DNA from: Ideonella_A sp963843805 | Lineage (GTDB): Bacteria > Pseudomonadota > Gammaproteobacteria > Burkholderiales > Burkholderiaceae_C | DNA: 64,000 nt | Assembly: GCA_963843805.1 (NCBI GenBank) | Contig: CAWJLY010000010.1 | Span: 434,001-498,000, forward strand | Direction: 5' to 3' | Part shown: positions 45,487 through 53,454 of the stretch, piece after piece | Numbering within the stretch: position 1 is the first letter of the stretch | How the letters are laid out: every line of letters starts with the position of its first letter | Position numbers and translations under genes: made by a program | The notes under the pieces: model-generated | Seen by the model: only the letters and a program-made list of their open reading frames with translations | The model's database searches: none | What the model was told of the DNA's origin: nothing

Positions 45487-47046
45487 GTCATCGGCTGATG
45501 GCAGTTTGGCGCAGATGCCGTCGATCTGTACCTGCAGCCGCGCGAGCACGCCTTGTGCCTGCTTGTCATTGGCGGCAGTGTCGGGCCAAGCGAGCAGTTT
45601 GCTGCTGATCCGCTGTAGTGAGCGACCACTGCGCTCATAAAAGGAATCAGACTGCTTGCCGGCTTCGTCGAAGATCTGACGGGCTGTGTTTTCGATCGCC
45701 TGCGAGTCGTCAGGTGTCAGATCGACCAATGCGGCCAAATGGCTCGCGCCCCATTGCAGCCGTGTGGCCGCACCTTCGCTGCGCGCATGGGCCTGCCCGT
45801 ACCAGCGCAGCGCTTCGGCTTTGTCGCCGCGGCTTTTTGCATTGCTGGCCAGCGCGCTCATCAAGTAATAAGGCGAATGGCTCCGCGTCAGATTGGCCTT
45901 CAGCAGCTGATCGGATTCGGTCATCAGCCCGGCATGCGCGAGCAGATAGGCCGCGGTCGTGATCACGGCCTGGCGTTCGTAGCCGTCGGTGATTTCGCGG
46001 TCGTCGCGTGCCACCTGTTCACGGATCGATCGCAAGGTGCTCTGCGCCATCACCGGTTTGGCGTCCTTGTCGAGATCGAGGCGGGCCAGATCGACGCGTG
46101 CCAGCTGGGCGGTCAGCCGATCGGCGCGTGATAACGAAGCATCGGCAGCCAGCCGTTTCAACGCGGCGTCGAAGTGACCCAGCAACTGGGCGCGCTCGGC
46201 GCTGCCGGTGGCTGTCAAGGCCTTCGCCAGATCGGCTGACTGGTTGCCGAGCAGGTCCATCTGCGAACGCGAGCGCCTGGTGTCGTCGAGCAGCTTGGTG
46301 ACGCGTTGGCGCACCGCCGCGCTGGCCGGCTTGGCGTCGGCATTGGCGGCCAGTGCTTGCAGCAGCAGGCGATCACTGGTATCGGCGAGGCGCGCCGGGC
46401 AATTGGCGGCGAGCTGGTTCAGCAAGCCGGGCACCTCTGAAGGACCCACAATCTGCCGCTCGTCGGTCGCCCAGGAATAGAACGCCAGCATCCGCCACTC
46501 GGCGGCGTCGAGCGAGGCGCTGCGCGTCTGGTCGCGGGCGTCGGCCACCACGTCCTTGATCGGCCGCCGCGCCGCCATGCTCAGGCTCAAGACCTCGGCG
46601 TACTGAGAGGCGGCGACTTCGCCGGGCAGGCGAGTCAGTTCGCTGCCATCGGCGCGGAACAACACCATCGTCGGATATCCGCGAACCTTGAACCGCGCGC
46701 CCAGCTTTTGCGAGCCCGGCTTGTCGCCATCGATGTAGACCGGCACAAAAGCACGCGAACGTTCGATGAAGTCCTGGCGATTGAACAGGGTCGCCTTGAC
46801 CTGGTTGCACGGCGGGCACCAGCTGGCGCCCCAATAGAGAAAAACCGGTTTGCGCTCGGCCTTTGCCAACGCAAAAGCCGCATCGACTTCGGTATCGTCA
46901 GCGGCGAACTTCCAATCGATTCCGGCGCTGCCGTTGGCGCTGCTCGCCGGCGTGGCCGACGATGCGCCGAGCGGCAGCAGCGCGAGGGCCCCGGCAAACC
47001 AGGCGGCGCGAATCAGTTGCAGGGGCAAAAGCGGTGGCTTGGACAT
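45427..47046 (-). CDS. secreted thioredoxin-fold protein with helical repeat tail
   Basis: 539 residues with a signal peptide to about residue 30. A thioredoxin domain follows with the motif LYWGASWCPPCNQVKATLF (a WCPPC active site) and cis-Pro in RGYPTMVLFRADG. From about residue 190 onward the protein is helical, Ala/Leu-rich and TPR-like. It resembles periplasmic disulfide reductases of the DsbD-gamma / DUF255 kind fused to a repeat scaffold. Target proteins unknown. Confidence 0.85.
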   Translation of the reverse strand: MSKPPLLPLQLIRAAWFAGALALLPLGASSATPASSANGSAGIDWKFAADDTEVDAAFALAKAERKPVFLYWGASWCPPCNQVKATLFNRQDFIERSRAFVPVYIDGDKPGSQKLGARFKVRGYPTMVLFRADGSELTRLPGEVAASQYAEVLSLSMAARRPIKDVVADARDQTRSASLDAAEWRMLAFYSWATDERQIVGPSEVPGLLNQLAANCPARLADTSDRLLLQALAANADAKPASAAVRQRVTKLLDDTRRSRSQMDLLGNQSADLAKALTATGSAERAQLLGHFDAALKRLAADASLSRADRLTAQLARVDLARLDLDKDAKPVMAQSTLRSIREQVARDDREITDGYERQAVITTAAYLLAHAGLMTESDQLLKANLTRSHSPYYLMSALASNAKSRGDKAEALRWYGQAHARSEGAATRLQWGASHLAALVDLTPDDSQAIENTARQIFDEAGKQSDSFYERSGRSLQRISSKLLAWPDTAANDKQAQGVLARLQVQIDGICAKLPSADDSRKVCNALLKPAGSVAKAS

Positions 47047-47110
47047 GGCGGTTCGCGGCGTCCGGACGGATCACCGACGGGTTGCGACGCACCGATTGTG
47101 CGACAGCAGC

Positions 47111-47878
47111 TTACTCGCACTCGCTGAGTGGATGCTGATCGTCGTCGAGTTGCCAGGCCGGCAACGGTGTCGCGCGGGCCAACGCCATCCAGGTTGCCAA
47201 CGCCATCGTTGCGGCGCGTCGCGGCGCCGGGCGCGCCACATCGAGGCCATCTGCTTCGGCCGCAGTGGCCCGGCTTGCAATCAATACGCCGAATTCTGGC
47301 GGGATCTCGTCGGGCCGGGCAATCCCCTCAGCCAAGACGTACCAGCATTCACTGCTGAGCTGCAGGTAGGCATCGCGCTTGGCCGGTTTGCGCAGATCGC
47401 TGAGCAGATCGGCGCGGTGCACCTTGATCTCGTGCACGGTCGGTGCCAGATAGGCCTCGACGGTCGAGTTGCGAATCGAATAGACGTCGGGCATGGCCAT
47501 CGCCCAAGGACCTTCCGCAGCCGACTTGGCACGCAGGCTCAATCCGCACCAGGTCAGCCGGCCGGCGCGGCGCATGGCGTCGGCAACTCTGCGCACCAGT
47601 GTTTCATGGGCATCGTGGACGCTGCGGTTGCGCTGCAGGGTCTGGGCCAGCCATTGCACACCCACATCGGTGACACGCAAGGTCTCGTGCCCCGACGCCG
47701 AACGTTGGCGCTGCACGCAACCGGCCGCCAGCAGTTCGACTTCGATCATGTCCTGGCACGGCCAGCCGGCCGATCGCCAGATCGCCCGCAGGCGGCGCAT
47801 GTGAACCGCCGCCAATTTGACCGCCGGCGCGCACATCCCGGTGGCGGCGGTTATCGGGTCGGGATTGATGGGCGACAT
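47111..47878 (-). CDS. MmcB-like putative nuclease
   Basis: 255 residues. The C-terminal half carries VHEIKVHRADLLSDLRKPAK, a PD-(D/E)xK-type E-x-K with the RADLLSD motif of MmcB DNA-repair proteins, followed by CWYVLAEG and EIPPEFGVLIA as in that family. The N-terminal third looks like a winged-helix segment (CQDMIEVELLAAGCVQRQR). It may act on damaged or foreign DNA (inference from family). No partner gene is adjacent. Confidence 0.65.
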   Translation of the reverse strand: MSPINPDPITAATGMCAPAVKLAAVHMRRLRAIWRSAGWPCQDMIEVELLAAGCVQRQRSASGHETLRVTDVGVQWLAQTLQRNRSVHDAHETLVRRVADAMRRAGRLTWCGLSLRAKSAAEGPWAMAMPDVYSIRNSTVEAYLAPTVHEIKVHRADLLSDLRKPAKRDAYLQLSSECWYVLAEGIARPDEIPPEFGVLIASRATAAEADGLDVARPAPRRAATMALATWMALARATPLPAWQLDDDQHPLSECE

Positions 47879-48008
47879 CGTCGGTCATCCTGCCACGCCA
47901 CAGGCTCAAGGCGTGAGCCCATCAATCCAGATGAGGCGGCAATTCGCCGCAACGACCGGCACGTCGCGCTGCCAGGTCTCGTGCTGTCTGGCCGACTCCG
48001 ACCCTGGC

Positions 48009-48540
48009 TCAGGCGGTGGCCTTTTTCTTCGGCGCTGCGCGCTTGCCGGCAACCTTCTTCGCTGCCGACTTGCTGGGGGCCTTTTTCGCCGAGGCCTTTT
48101 TGGCCGCGGTCTTGCTCTGGGTCGCTGATTTCTTCAGCGCCGACGTCTCCTGGTCGACTGCCTTTCTGCAGAGCCTTGGCCTTGCGTTGTGCATCGGCTT
48201 CCAGCGAGGCCAACTTCTTGCCGGTGCTGCGCTTGGTCGACTCGAGTTTTTTCTCGGCCTGCGCGATGGCCTTCTGCGCGCGTTCGCCCATTTTCTTGAA
48301 TTCGGCTTCGGCCTTCTTGAACCGGGCTTCGGCCATCCGCACCAGGCCGCTGATCTGCCGTTTGCCTTCGTCGCGCTGAGCCATGACCTTTTTCTTCACC
48401 TTCGCCATGCTGGTCGAGACGGCATCACCCATTTCCTCGATTCGAAGGGTGACTGCGGCGCCGACTTCACCGGCTGCGGCGCTCAGGTGTTCACCGGCTT
48501 GCGCCAGTTCGGACTTTTTTGCAGATCGTCTGGTTGCCAT
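48009..48540 (-). CDS. coiled-coil protein with histone H1-like Lys/Ala tail, with +1 frame break
   Basis: About 176 residues. A good AAGGGA precedes the ATG at 48540. The first ~125 residues form a long amphipathic helix (VTLRIEEMGDAVSTSMAKVK, then KAEAEFKKMGERAQKAI). At about 48162-48165 one extra A (AAAG for AAG) shifts the frame. Beyond it the protein reads AVDQETSALKKS and a Lys/Ala-rich tail with AKKAP and AAKK repeats, ending APKKKATA. The tail is like AlgP and bacterial H1 proteins and should bind DNA or polyphosphate. The helix half resembles phasins. Role inferred only. Confidence 0.7.
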
Positions 48541-48704
48541 GGTTTTCCCTTCAGTTGAGCGAACGGCAGCGTGCTGGCCTGCCGTCGCGAATCTACGCCG
48601 CAACTCGTCAGCCGTGTGCCGGTGTGCGGCGAGCAAACAACATTTCGTGAGCCCTGCGGCGCGACTTGCACCGGCTCGACCCGGAAGACAGCGGATTGCG
48701 CCGC

Positions 48705-48983
48705 TCAAGCGACTGTCACGCCTTTCCAGAAAGCCAGTCTGCCCTTGATCTGCGACGCCGCCTCGCTGGGCTCTGGGTAATACCAGACGGCGTTTTCGTT
48801 CAGGTCGCCGTTGACCATCAGGCTGTGATAGTAGGCCTGGCCCTTCCACGGGCAACCGCTGCGGTGGTTGCTGAAGGTCAGATAGCGCTTGTCGACGCTG
48901 GCTTCGGGAAAGTAATGGTTGCCCTCGACAACCACGGTGTCGTCGCTTTCGGCAATGGTCACGCCGTTCCAGCTGGCTTTCAT
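48705..48983 (-). CDS. DUF427 domain protein
   Basis: 92 residues spanning one DUF427 domain. Conserved text: MKASWNGVTIAESDDTVVVE, GNHYFPEASV, then CPWKGQAYYHSL and the ending RLAFWKGVTV. AGGA lies before the ATG. The function is not established. It lies 22 bases after the WYL regulator and probably shares its transcript. Confidence 0.92.
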   Translation of the reverse strand: MKASWNGVTIAESDDTVVVEGNHYFPEASVDKRYLTFSNHRSGCPWKGQAYYHSLMVNGDLNENAVWYYPEPSEAASQIKGRLAFWKGVTVA

Positions 48984-49006
48984 CGGAAATTCCTCGCAAA
49001 GTGTTT

Positions 49007-50017
49007 TCAGTCGTATTGTGCGGCGGCGCAGGACGAACGTTGGGCGATCAGGCGTACCAGCGCCGCATCACCGACCACCTTCACGCTGTCGCCGTGACGC
49101 AAGATGTCCATCGTGATCTCGGTCGGCTCGCTGTACGGCACCTGCAGCTCGTAGCGACCATCGGCCAGCCAACGAGATTTCTGCTGCGGATGCCACTCCT
49201 CCTGCGCGACCCACTGAGCGGCGTCAGGCTGGAAGACCAGGTTGGCCCAGCGCACTCGTGCGCCGCCGCTGTAGATACCGTAGCCAGCATCGAGCCGGGC
49301 TTCCAGTTCTTTCAGGGCCACTGCCTTGGCCCGGCTGTCGAGCTGGCGGGCCTCGCGGATCGCGTCGAGCGCAAAACGCCGCAAACCCTCACTGGCATGG
49401 CACCAGGCATCGAGGTACCAGGTATTGCGGTAGTTCAGCAAGCGCTGCGGCGACACCTCCCGGATGCTTTCGCTGCGGTCGCTGCGCTTGTAATAACGCA
49501 GCCAGATCCGCCGGCGCTGCATCAGCGCGCTGCCGATCAACTCGAAGTGCCGGCTCGGTACCGGCCGCCTTGCGGTGCCGATCACCTTGACGCGGCGCAT
49601 CAGCTCGCGGGCCTCGCTGGCATCGGCGCCGAGCATGCCTTCGAGCTTGTCCATCATCGGCGCCAGGTGCCTGGCCAACACGCCGTCATCGTCGAGCCCG
49701 GCCATCAACTGATGCATCGTCAACAGGGCATGGATCTCGGTCTCGCTGAACCACAGCCCGGGCAGTTGATGGCTGCTGCCGGCGCGACTGGCATCCTGGT
49801 GCGCAAAGTGGTAGGCGTTGTCGGCGCGGTCGTAGGCGATCGGTGCGTCCATGCGGTCGCGAAGGTATTGCAGGTCTCGTTTCAAGGTTGCCGGCGACAC
49901 CTCGAGTTCATCGCGCAGGGCCTGAAAACTGACCTTGCCGCGGTTGCGCAGCAGCAGTTCGATCTTGTAGAAGCGTTCGGTGCGATCCATGGCGGCGTGG
50001 GTTGTGGACTGGCTCAT
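49007..50017 (-). CDS. WYL-domain transcriptional regulator (DeoR-like HTH)
   Basis: About 336 residues. An N-terminal HTH_11 winged helix (RFYKIELLLRNRGKVSFQAL, then VSPATLKRDLQYLR) is followed by a WYL ligand-sensing domain (IWLRYYKRSD, NYRNTWYLDAWC) and a WCX-like C-terminal domain. WYL regulators often respond to nucleic acid fragments or nucleotides. The start at 50017 is chosen among three in-frame Met codons (50056, 50017, 49990). Divergent from the gene at 50177. Confidence 0.92.
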   Translation of the reverse strand: MSQSTTHAAMDRTERFYKIELLLRNRGKVSFQALRDELEVSPATLKRDLQYLRDRMDAPIAYDRADNAYHFAHQDASRAGSSHQLPGLWFSETEIHALLTMHQLMAGLDDDGVLARHLAPMMDKLEGMLGADASEARELMRRVKVIGTARRPVPSRHFELIGSALMQRRRIWLRYYKRSDRSESIREVSPQRLLNYRNTWYLDAWCHASEGLRRFALDAIREARQLDSRAKAVALKELEARLDAGYGIYSGGARVRWANLVFQPDAAQWVAQEEWHPQQKSRWLADGRYELQVPYSEPTEITMDILRHGDSVKVVGDAALVRLIAQRSSCAAAQYD

Positions 50018-50176
50018 GGTGTGAGCTCGGTGTTGCCGAAGCATATCGCAAAGCAAGCTTGCAATTGTTGTTTCGATAGCTCACGCCTTGAGCCTGTGGA
50101 CGCGAAAAATGGCTTTACGACGTCGGCAGATTGCTGGCGCGATGGCAGCCCTCAACATCCCTCGAAGGAGTCGTTC

Positions 50177-51340
50177 ATGACCAGCATCGGCAACAACATC
50201 GTCTCGCAACGTGGCGTCGCCCATCCCGCCGACTTCGCCAATCACGGCGGGACCGTGCTGACGACACACGAGCACCTCGGCTTCGAGCTGGGCTGGGACT
50301 ATGCACACTACCGCGTCGAACCGCCGGCGCCTTACGCGCAGCAATCGTCAGCGCTGCGCCATGGGTTGCTTGCCGGCCAGGCCGCGTTCGGCGAGCGGGT
50401 TTTGACGGCGTCGCTCGAAGTTCGCAAGTGGTTGCATCTGCGGCTTCACGCTTGGCTGCGCGGGCGCAGCGTCGAGCTGTTTCAGATCACGCCGCATTAT
50501 CTGCAGCAGATCGACTCCCGCCATTGCCCGATCACCCGCGGTGAGTTGTCGAGCGGCAGCGCGCGCGACAGCGATGCCTCGGTCGATCGGGTCCGCAACG
50601 ATGCCGGTTATGCCGCTGGCAACCTGGTCGTGATGAGTGCGCGTGCCAACCAGGCAAAAGGTGCCCATGGCTTTGCCGACTCGATGGCCATCGTTCGTCA
50701 GCTCGACGATCGTCCGCTGCTCGAGATCGGTGGCCTGGGTGCAAAAGCGTGGCGGCGAATTGCCATCCTGTGCAGTTTCGTCGAACCGATGGCTCACGCC
50801 GATGCCTGCACGCTGCCGTTGCTGGTGCTGCCACCGCGGCGCCTGCATCTGTTCAATCCGGTGCAGGCCTTGCAGCTGGTGATCAGCAGTCAGCTGCTTT
50901 GCCCCGGTTGGGCCAAACGGAGCCGTGCCTTCGAAGTCTTGTTGTCAGGCACCGCACAACGCCGCGCGTACCAGGCTTTTTTCCATGCCTTGTTGCCGCG
51001 CGTGCTCGAGTCGGTTGCACCGGCAGTTCGGCAGGCGCGCAACGAGCAGGATGTGCAGACCCTGCGCTGGGCGATCGAGGATGCCTGGTGCAACCCGCCC
51101 GTGTTGCGTCGCTGGACTGCGTTTGCCCGGTTGCTCGATGCGGGCGTCTGCGAGCGCCTGCTCGGGCAGATCGCCGAGCGCCAATTGGCACCCATGCGCA
51201 GCGTGTGCTTCAGCGATTCGCAGGCAATCGAAGGATGGAACCTGCCGTCGCGCGGTTATGTGCCGCACGCAGTGTTGACGCAAAGTCCGCCTGCGCGGCA
51301 GCCTGCACGGCCGCTCGAACAGGCGTGCCTGCCGTTGTGA
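50177..51340 (+). CDS. HNH/treble-clef-like protein of unknown function
   Basis: 387 residues, with AAGGAG eight bases before the ATG. Residues about 110-160 contain CPITRG followed by SVDRVRNDAGYAAGNLVVMS and RANQAKG. This D-R-x5-GY-x2-GN pattern is that of HNH endonucleases of the treble-clef type, though only one Cys of the usual pair is evident. The rest is Leu/Arg-rich and helical, with no signal or membrane segment. It is divergent from a WYL regulator that may control it. A nuclease role is inferred, not shown. Confidence 0.65.
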   Translation: MTSIGNNIVSQRGVAHPADFANHGGTVLTTHEHLGFELGWDYAHYRVEPPAPYAQQSSALRHGLLAGQAAFGERVLTASLEVRKWLHLRLHAWLRGRSVELFQITPHYLQQIDSRHCPITRGELSSGSARDSDASVDRVRNDAGYAAGNLVVMSARANQAKGAHGFADSMAIVRQLDDRPLLEIGGLGAKAWRRIAILCSFVEPMAHADACTLPLLVLPPRRLHLFNPVQALQLVISSQLLCPGWAKRSRAFEVLLSGTAQRRAYQAFFHALLPRVLESVAPAVRQARNEQDVQTLRWAIEDAWCNPPVLRRWTAFARLLDAGVCERLLGQIAERQLAPMRSVCFSDSQAIEGWNLPSRGYVPHAVLTQSPPARQPARPLEQACLPL

Positions 51341-51363
51341 TCCGGCGGGCGCGCGGGAGGCCG

Positions 51364-52009
51364 TCAGCCGACCATCAGCTCCTGCTCGACCAGCCATTTG
51401 ACTTCGGCGCCAGCCGCAGCAGGCAACAAGCGCATTTGCGTCGCCTGGCGATCGGCCGCTGACAAACTGCGGAACAAGAAATCGCGGTCATTCGACGGAT
51501 GGCCGGCAATGAACAGCTGCGACACCAGCTCACCCCAATCCGGATGCCGAAGCAACACATGGATATGCGGCGTTCGCCCGGTATACGGGGCCGGCTTGAT
51601 GGTGCGGAAACGGTAGCGCCCCTGGCTGTCCGTGACGTTGCTGCCGAAGCCCTGAAAAGCCTCGTCGACCTGGTTGCCGGCGCCGCGCGGATGCCGGTAG
51701 CTGCCATATACATCGCATTGCCAGATTTCGACGGTGGCGCCATCGACCGGCCGGCTGCGCTGGTCGACAACCGTGCCTTGAAGGTCGAGCCACTCACCCT
51801 GGGCACGTGGTGCCGAAGCGCCGGCCGATCGACGCAACCCGGGTCAGATCGGCATCCCAGTCGAGCTGACGTTCACGCCAGGCGGGTGATGGGTAGAACG
51901 GGCCTTCGGTCATCGGAGGTAGCGCGGCGGCCCGCAACGACGCGGGCCAGCTGATTGCCGCAGCACAGGCGCCGATTGCCTTCACGATTTGGCGTCGATC
52001 ATGGGTCAT
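51364..52009 (-). CDS. intradiol ring-cleavage dioxygenase-like protein, with +1 frame break
   Basis: Protocatechuate 3,4-dioxygenase-like protein with a Tat-type signal (DRRQIVKAIGACAAAISW). The mature start PPMTEGPFYP is the family's. The frame breaks between 51797 and 51840, best at CAAC 51834-51837 (GTTG for GTG on the coding strand). It resumes as WLDLQGTVVDQRSRPVDGAT and VEIWQCDVYGSYRHP. Fe ligands Tyr and His are seen in YRHP, APYTGRTPHIHVLL. Secreted members of this family often have unknown substrates. 215 residues total, close to normal. Confidence 0.87.
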
Positions 52010-52057
52010 GGCTTGGCCTGTATTGGTGTACCGGTTACATGATGAAGCGCGCCGCCC

Positions 52058-53176
52058 TCACCGCCGCCGGGCCTTGACTGCCTCGCTCAGTCCATCGAGC
52101 AAGGCTGGCGTATCGTCCCAGCCAATGCAGGCATCGGTGATGCTCTGGCCGTAAACCAGTTTGCCCGGATCGTCCTTGCCCGGGCTGAATTTTTGTGCGC
52201 CGCCCAGGATATGGCTTTCCACCATCACCCCGAAGATGCGTCGGCTGCCCGCGCGGATCTGATCGGCGATATCGCGTGCCACGTCGATCTGCCGCATGTG
52301 CTCCTTGCTGCTGTTCGCATGTGAGCAATCAACCATCAGGGTTGGAGCCAGCTTGGCCGATTCGAGTTCCTTGCAGGCCTGCTCGACATCGGCAGCGCCG
52401 TAGTTGGGCGTCTTGCCGCCGCGCAAAATCAGGTGGCATTCCTTGTTGCCGCGGGTCTCGACGATCGCCACCTGGCCGTTCTTGTGCACGCTCAGAAAGT
52501 GATGCGGACGCGCGGCGGCCTGGATGGCATCGCTGGCGATCTTGATGTTGCCGTCGGTTCCATTCTTGAAACCGATCGGCGCGCTCAAGCCCGACGACAG
52601 TTCGCGGTGTACCTGGCTCTCCGTGGTGCGTGCGCCGATCGCACCCCACGAAATCAGATCGCCCAGATACTGCGGCGAAATCACATCGAGAAACTCGCTG
52701 CCCGCCGGCATGCCGAGCTGGTTGATCTCGAGCAGCAGCTGGCGGCCGATTCGCAGGCCTTCGTCGATTCGGAAGCTCTCGTCGAGGTAGGGGTCGTTGA
52801 TCAGGCCTTTCCAGCCGACAGTGGTTCGTGGTTTTTCGAAATAGACGCGCATCACGATTTCCAACGTGTCGGCATAACGGTCGCGCTGCTGTTTCAGCCG
52901 CTTGGCATAGTCGATCGCCGCGGCCGGATCGTGGATCGAGCAAGGCCCCATGATGACCAGCAGGCGGTCGTCCTTGCCGGCGATGATCTGCCGGATGTGT
53001 TGGCGCGTACCCGAAACCAGCGTTTCCACCGCTGTGCCGCGGATCGGGAAAAAGCGGATCAGGTGTTCGGGCGGCGGCAGCGGCGTCACGTCGCGGATCC
53101 GTTCGTCATCGGTCTCGCTGGTTTTCTCCGAGCTGGCATAACGCGGCTCCGTGGTGCTGGTGCTTTTAAGAGGCAT
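52058..53176 (-). CDS. aroG: 3-deoxy-7-phosphoheptulonate (DAHP) synthase, class I
   Basis: First enzyme of the shikimate pathway, joining PEP and erythrose 4-phosphate. Key blocks: LLVIMGPCSIHDPAAAIDYA, VYFEKPRTTVGWKGLINDP, FKNGTDGNIKIASDAI and the metal-binding VDCSHANSSKEH. 372 residues, type AroF/G/H. The start at 53176 has GGAG upstream; the frame is open further but covers the leader terminator. Expression should be controlled by the attenuator directly upstream. Confidence 0.96.
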   Translation of the reverse strand: MPLKSTSTTEPRYASSEKTSETDDERIRDVTPLPPPEHLIRFFPIRGTAVETLVSGTRQHIRQIIAGKDDRLLVIMGPCSIHDPAAAIDYAKRLKQQRDRYADTLEIVMRVYFEKPRTTVGWKGLINDPYLDESFRIDEGLRIGRQLLLEINQLGMPAGSEFLDVISPQYLGDLISWGAIGARTTESQVHRELSSGLSAPIGFKNGTDGNIKIASDAIQAAARPHHFLSVHKNGQVAIVETRGNKECHLILRGGKTPNYGAADVEQACKELESAKLAPTLMVDCSHANSSKEHMRQIDVARDIADQIRAGSRRIFGVMVESHILGGAQKFSPGKDDPGKLVYGQSITDACIGWDDTPALLDGLSEAVKARRR

Positions 53177-53206
53177 GGTCTTCTCCGGATACTGGAAATC
53201 GGGGCG

Positions 53207-53237
53207 AAAAAAAACCGCCGGGGAGACCCGGCGGTTT
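53207..53237 (-). terminator. aroG attenuator terminator
   Basis: On the minus strand AAACCGCCGGG pairs with CCCGGCGGTTT around a TCTC loop (11-pair stem), followed by a run of eight T. It lies 31 bases before the aroG start and behind a leader peptide, so it acts inside the transcript leader rather than at a gene end. Confidence 0.92.
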
Positions 53238-53340
53238 GGGGGATTCGGCGGCGCTGCAAATCGGCTTACGCGCTGGCCTCTCCTCCGCCGGGGCGGTGCG
53301 AGAACCAAAAGTAAGCAAAATAAAAGCTGTGCGCTGGCAT
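53238..53340 (-). promoter_or_regulatory. aromatic amino-acid responsive attenuator leader of aroG
   Basis: Four complementary segments are visible on the minus strand. Segment 1 CACCGCC (about 53292-53298) can pair with segment 2 CCGGCGG just after it. Segment 2 can instead pair with segment 3 CCGCCGGG, the left arm of the terminator. Segment 1 overlaps the end of the leader peptide. A ribosome stalled on the aromatic codons would cover segment 1, free segment 2 and form the antiterminator, switching aroG on. Confidence 0.85.
53266..53340 (-). CDS. aroG leader peptide
   Basis: A 24-residue reading frame starts MPAHSFYFAYFWFSHRPG and ends at a TAA. Eight consecutive residues FYFAYFWF include four Phe, two Tyr and one Trp, far beyond chance. 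An in-frame ATG at 53367 would add nine residues; no good ribosome-binding site marks either start. It should act as the sensor of charged aromatic tRNAs. Confidence 0.88.
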   Translation of the reverse strand: MPAHSFYFAYFWFSHRPGGGEASA

Positions 53341-53454
53341 CGGGCGGATGCTACCACGGCTCTTCATGAGGAGCCGCAGCGCATTTGCAGAGGAGGCTGG
53401 TGACGATTTCGCCACGCCGAATGCCGTGGCGCGCAACACCCGCCGTGCGCCCGA

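Noticed and set aside
49001..50176. N-terminal extension of the HNH-like gene to 49001
   Set aside because: The stretch is antisense to the WYL regulator; the AAGGAG-ATG at 50177 is the real start.
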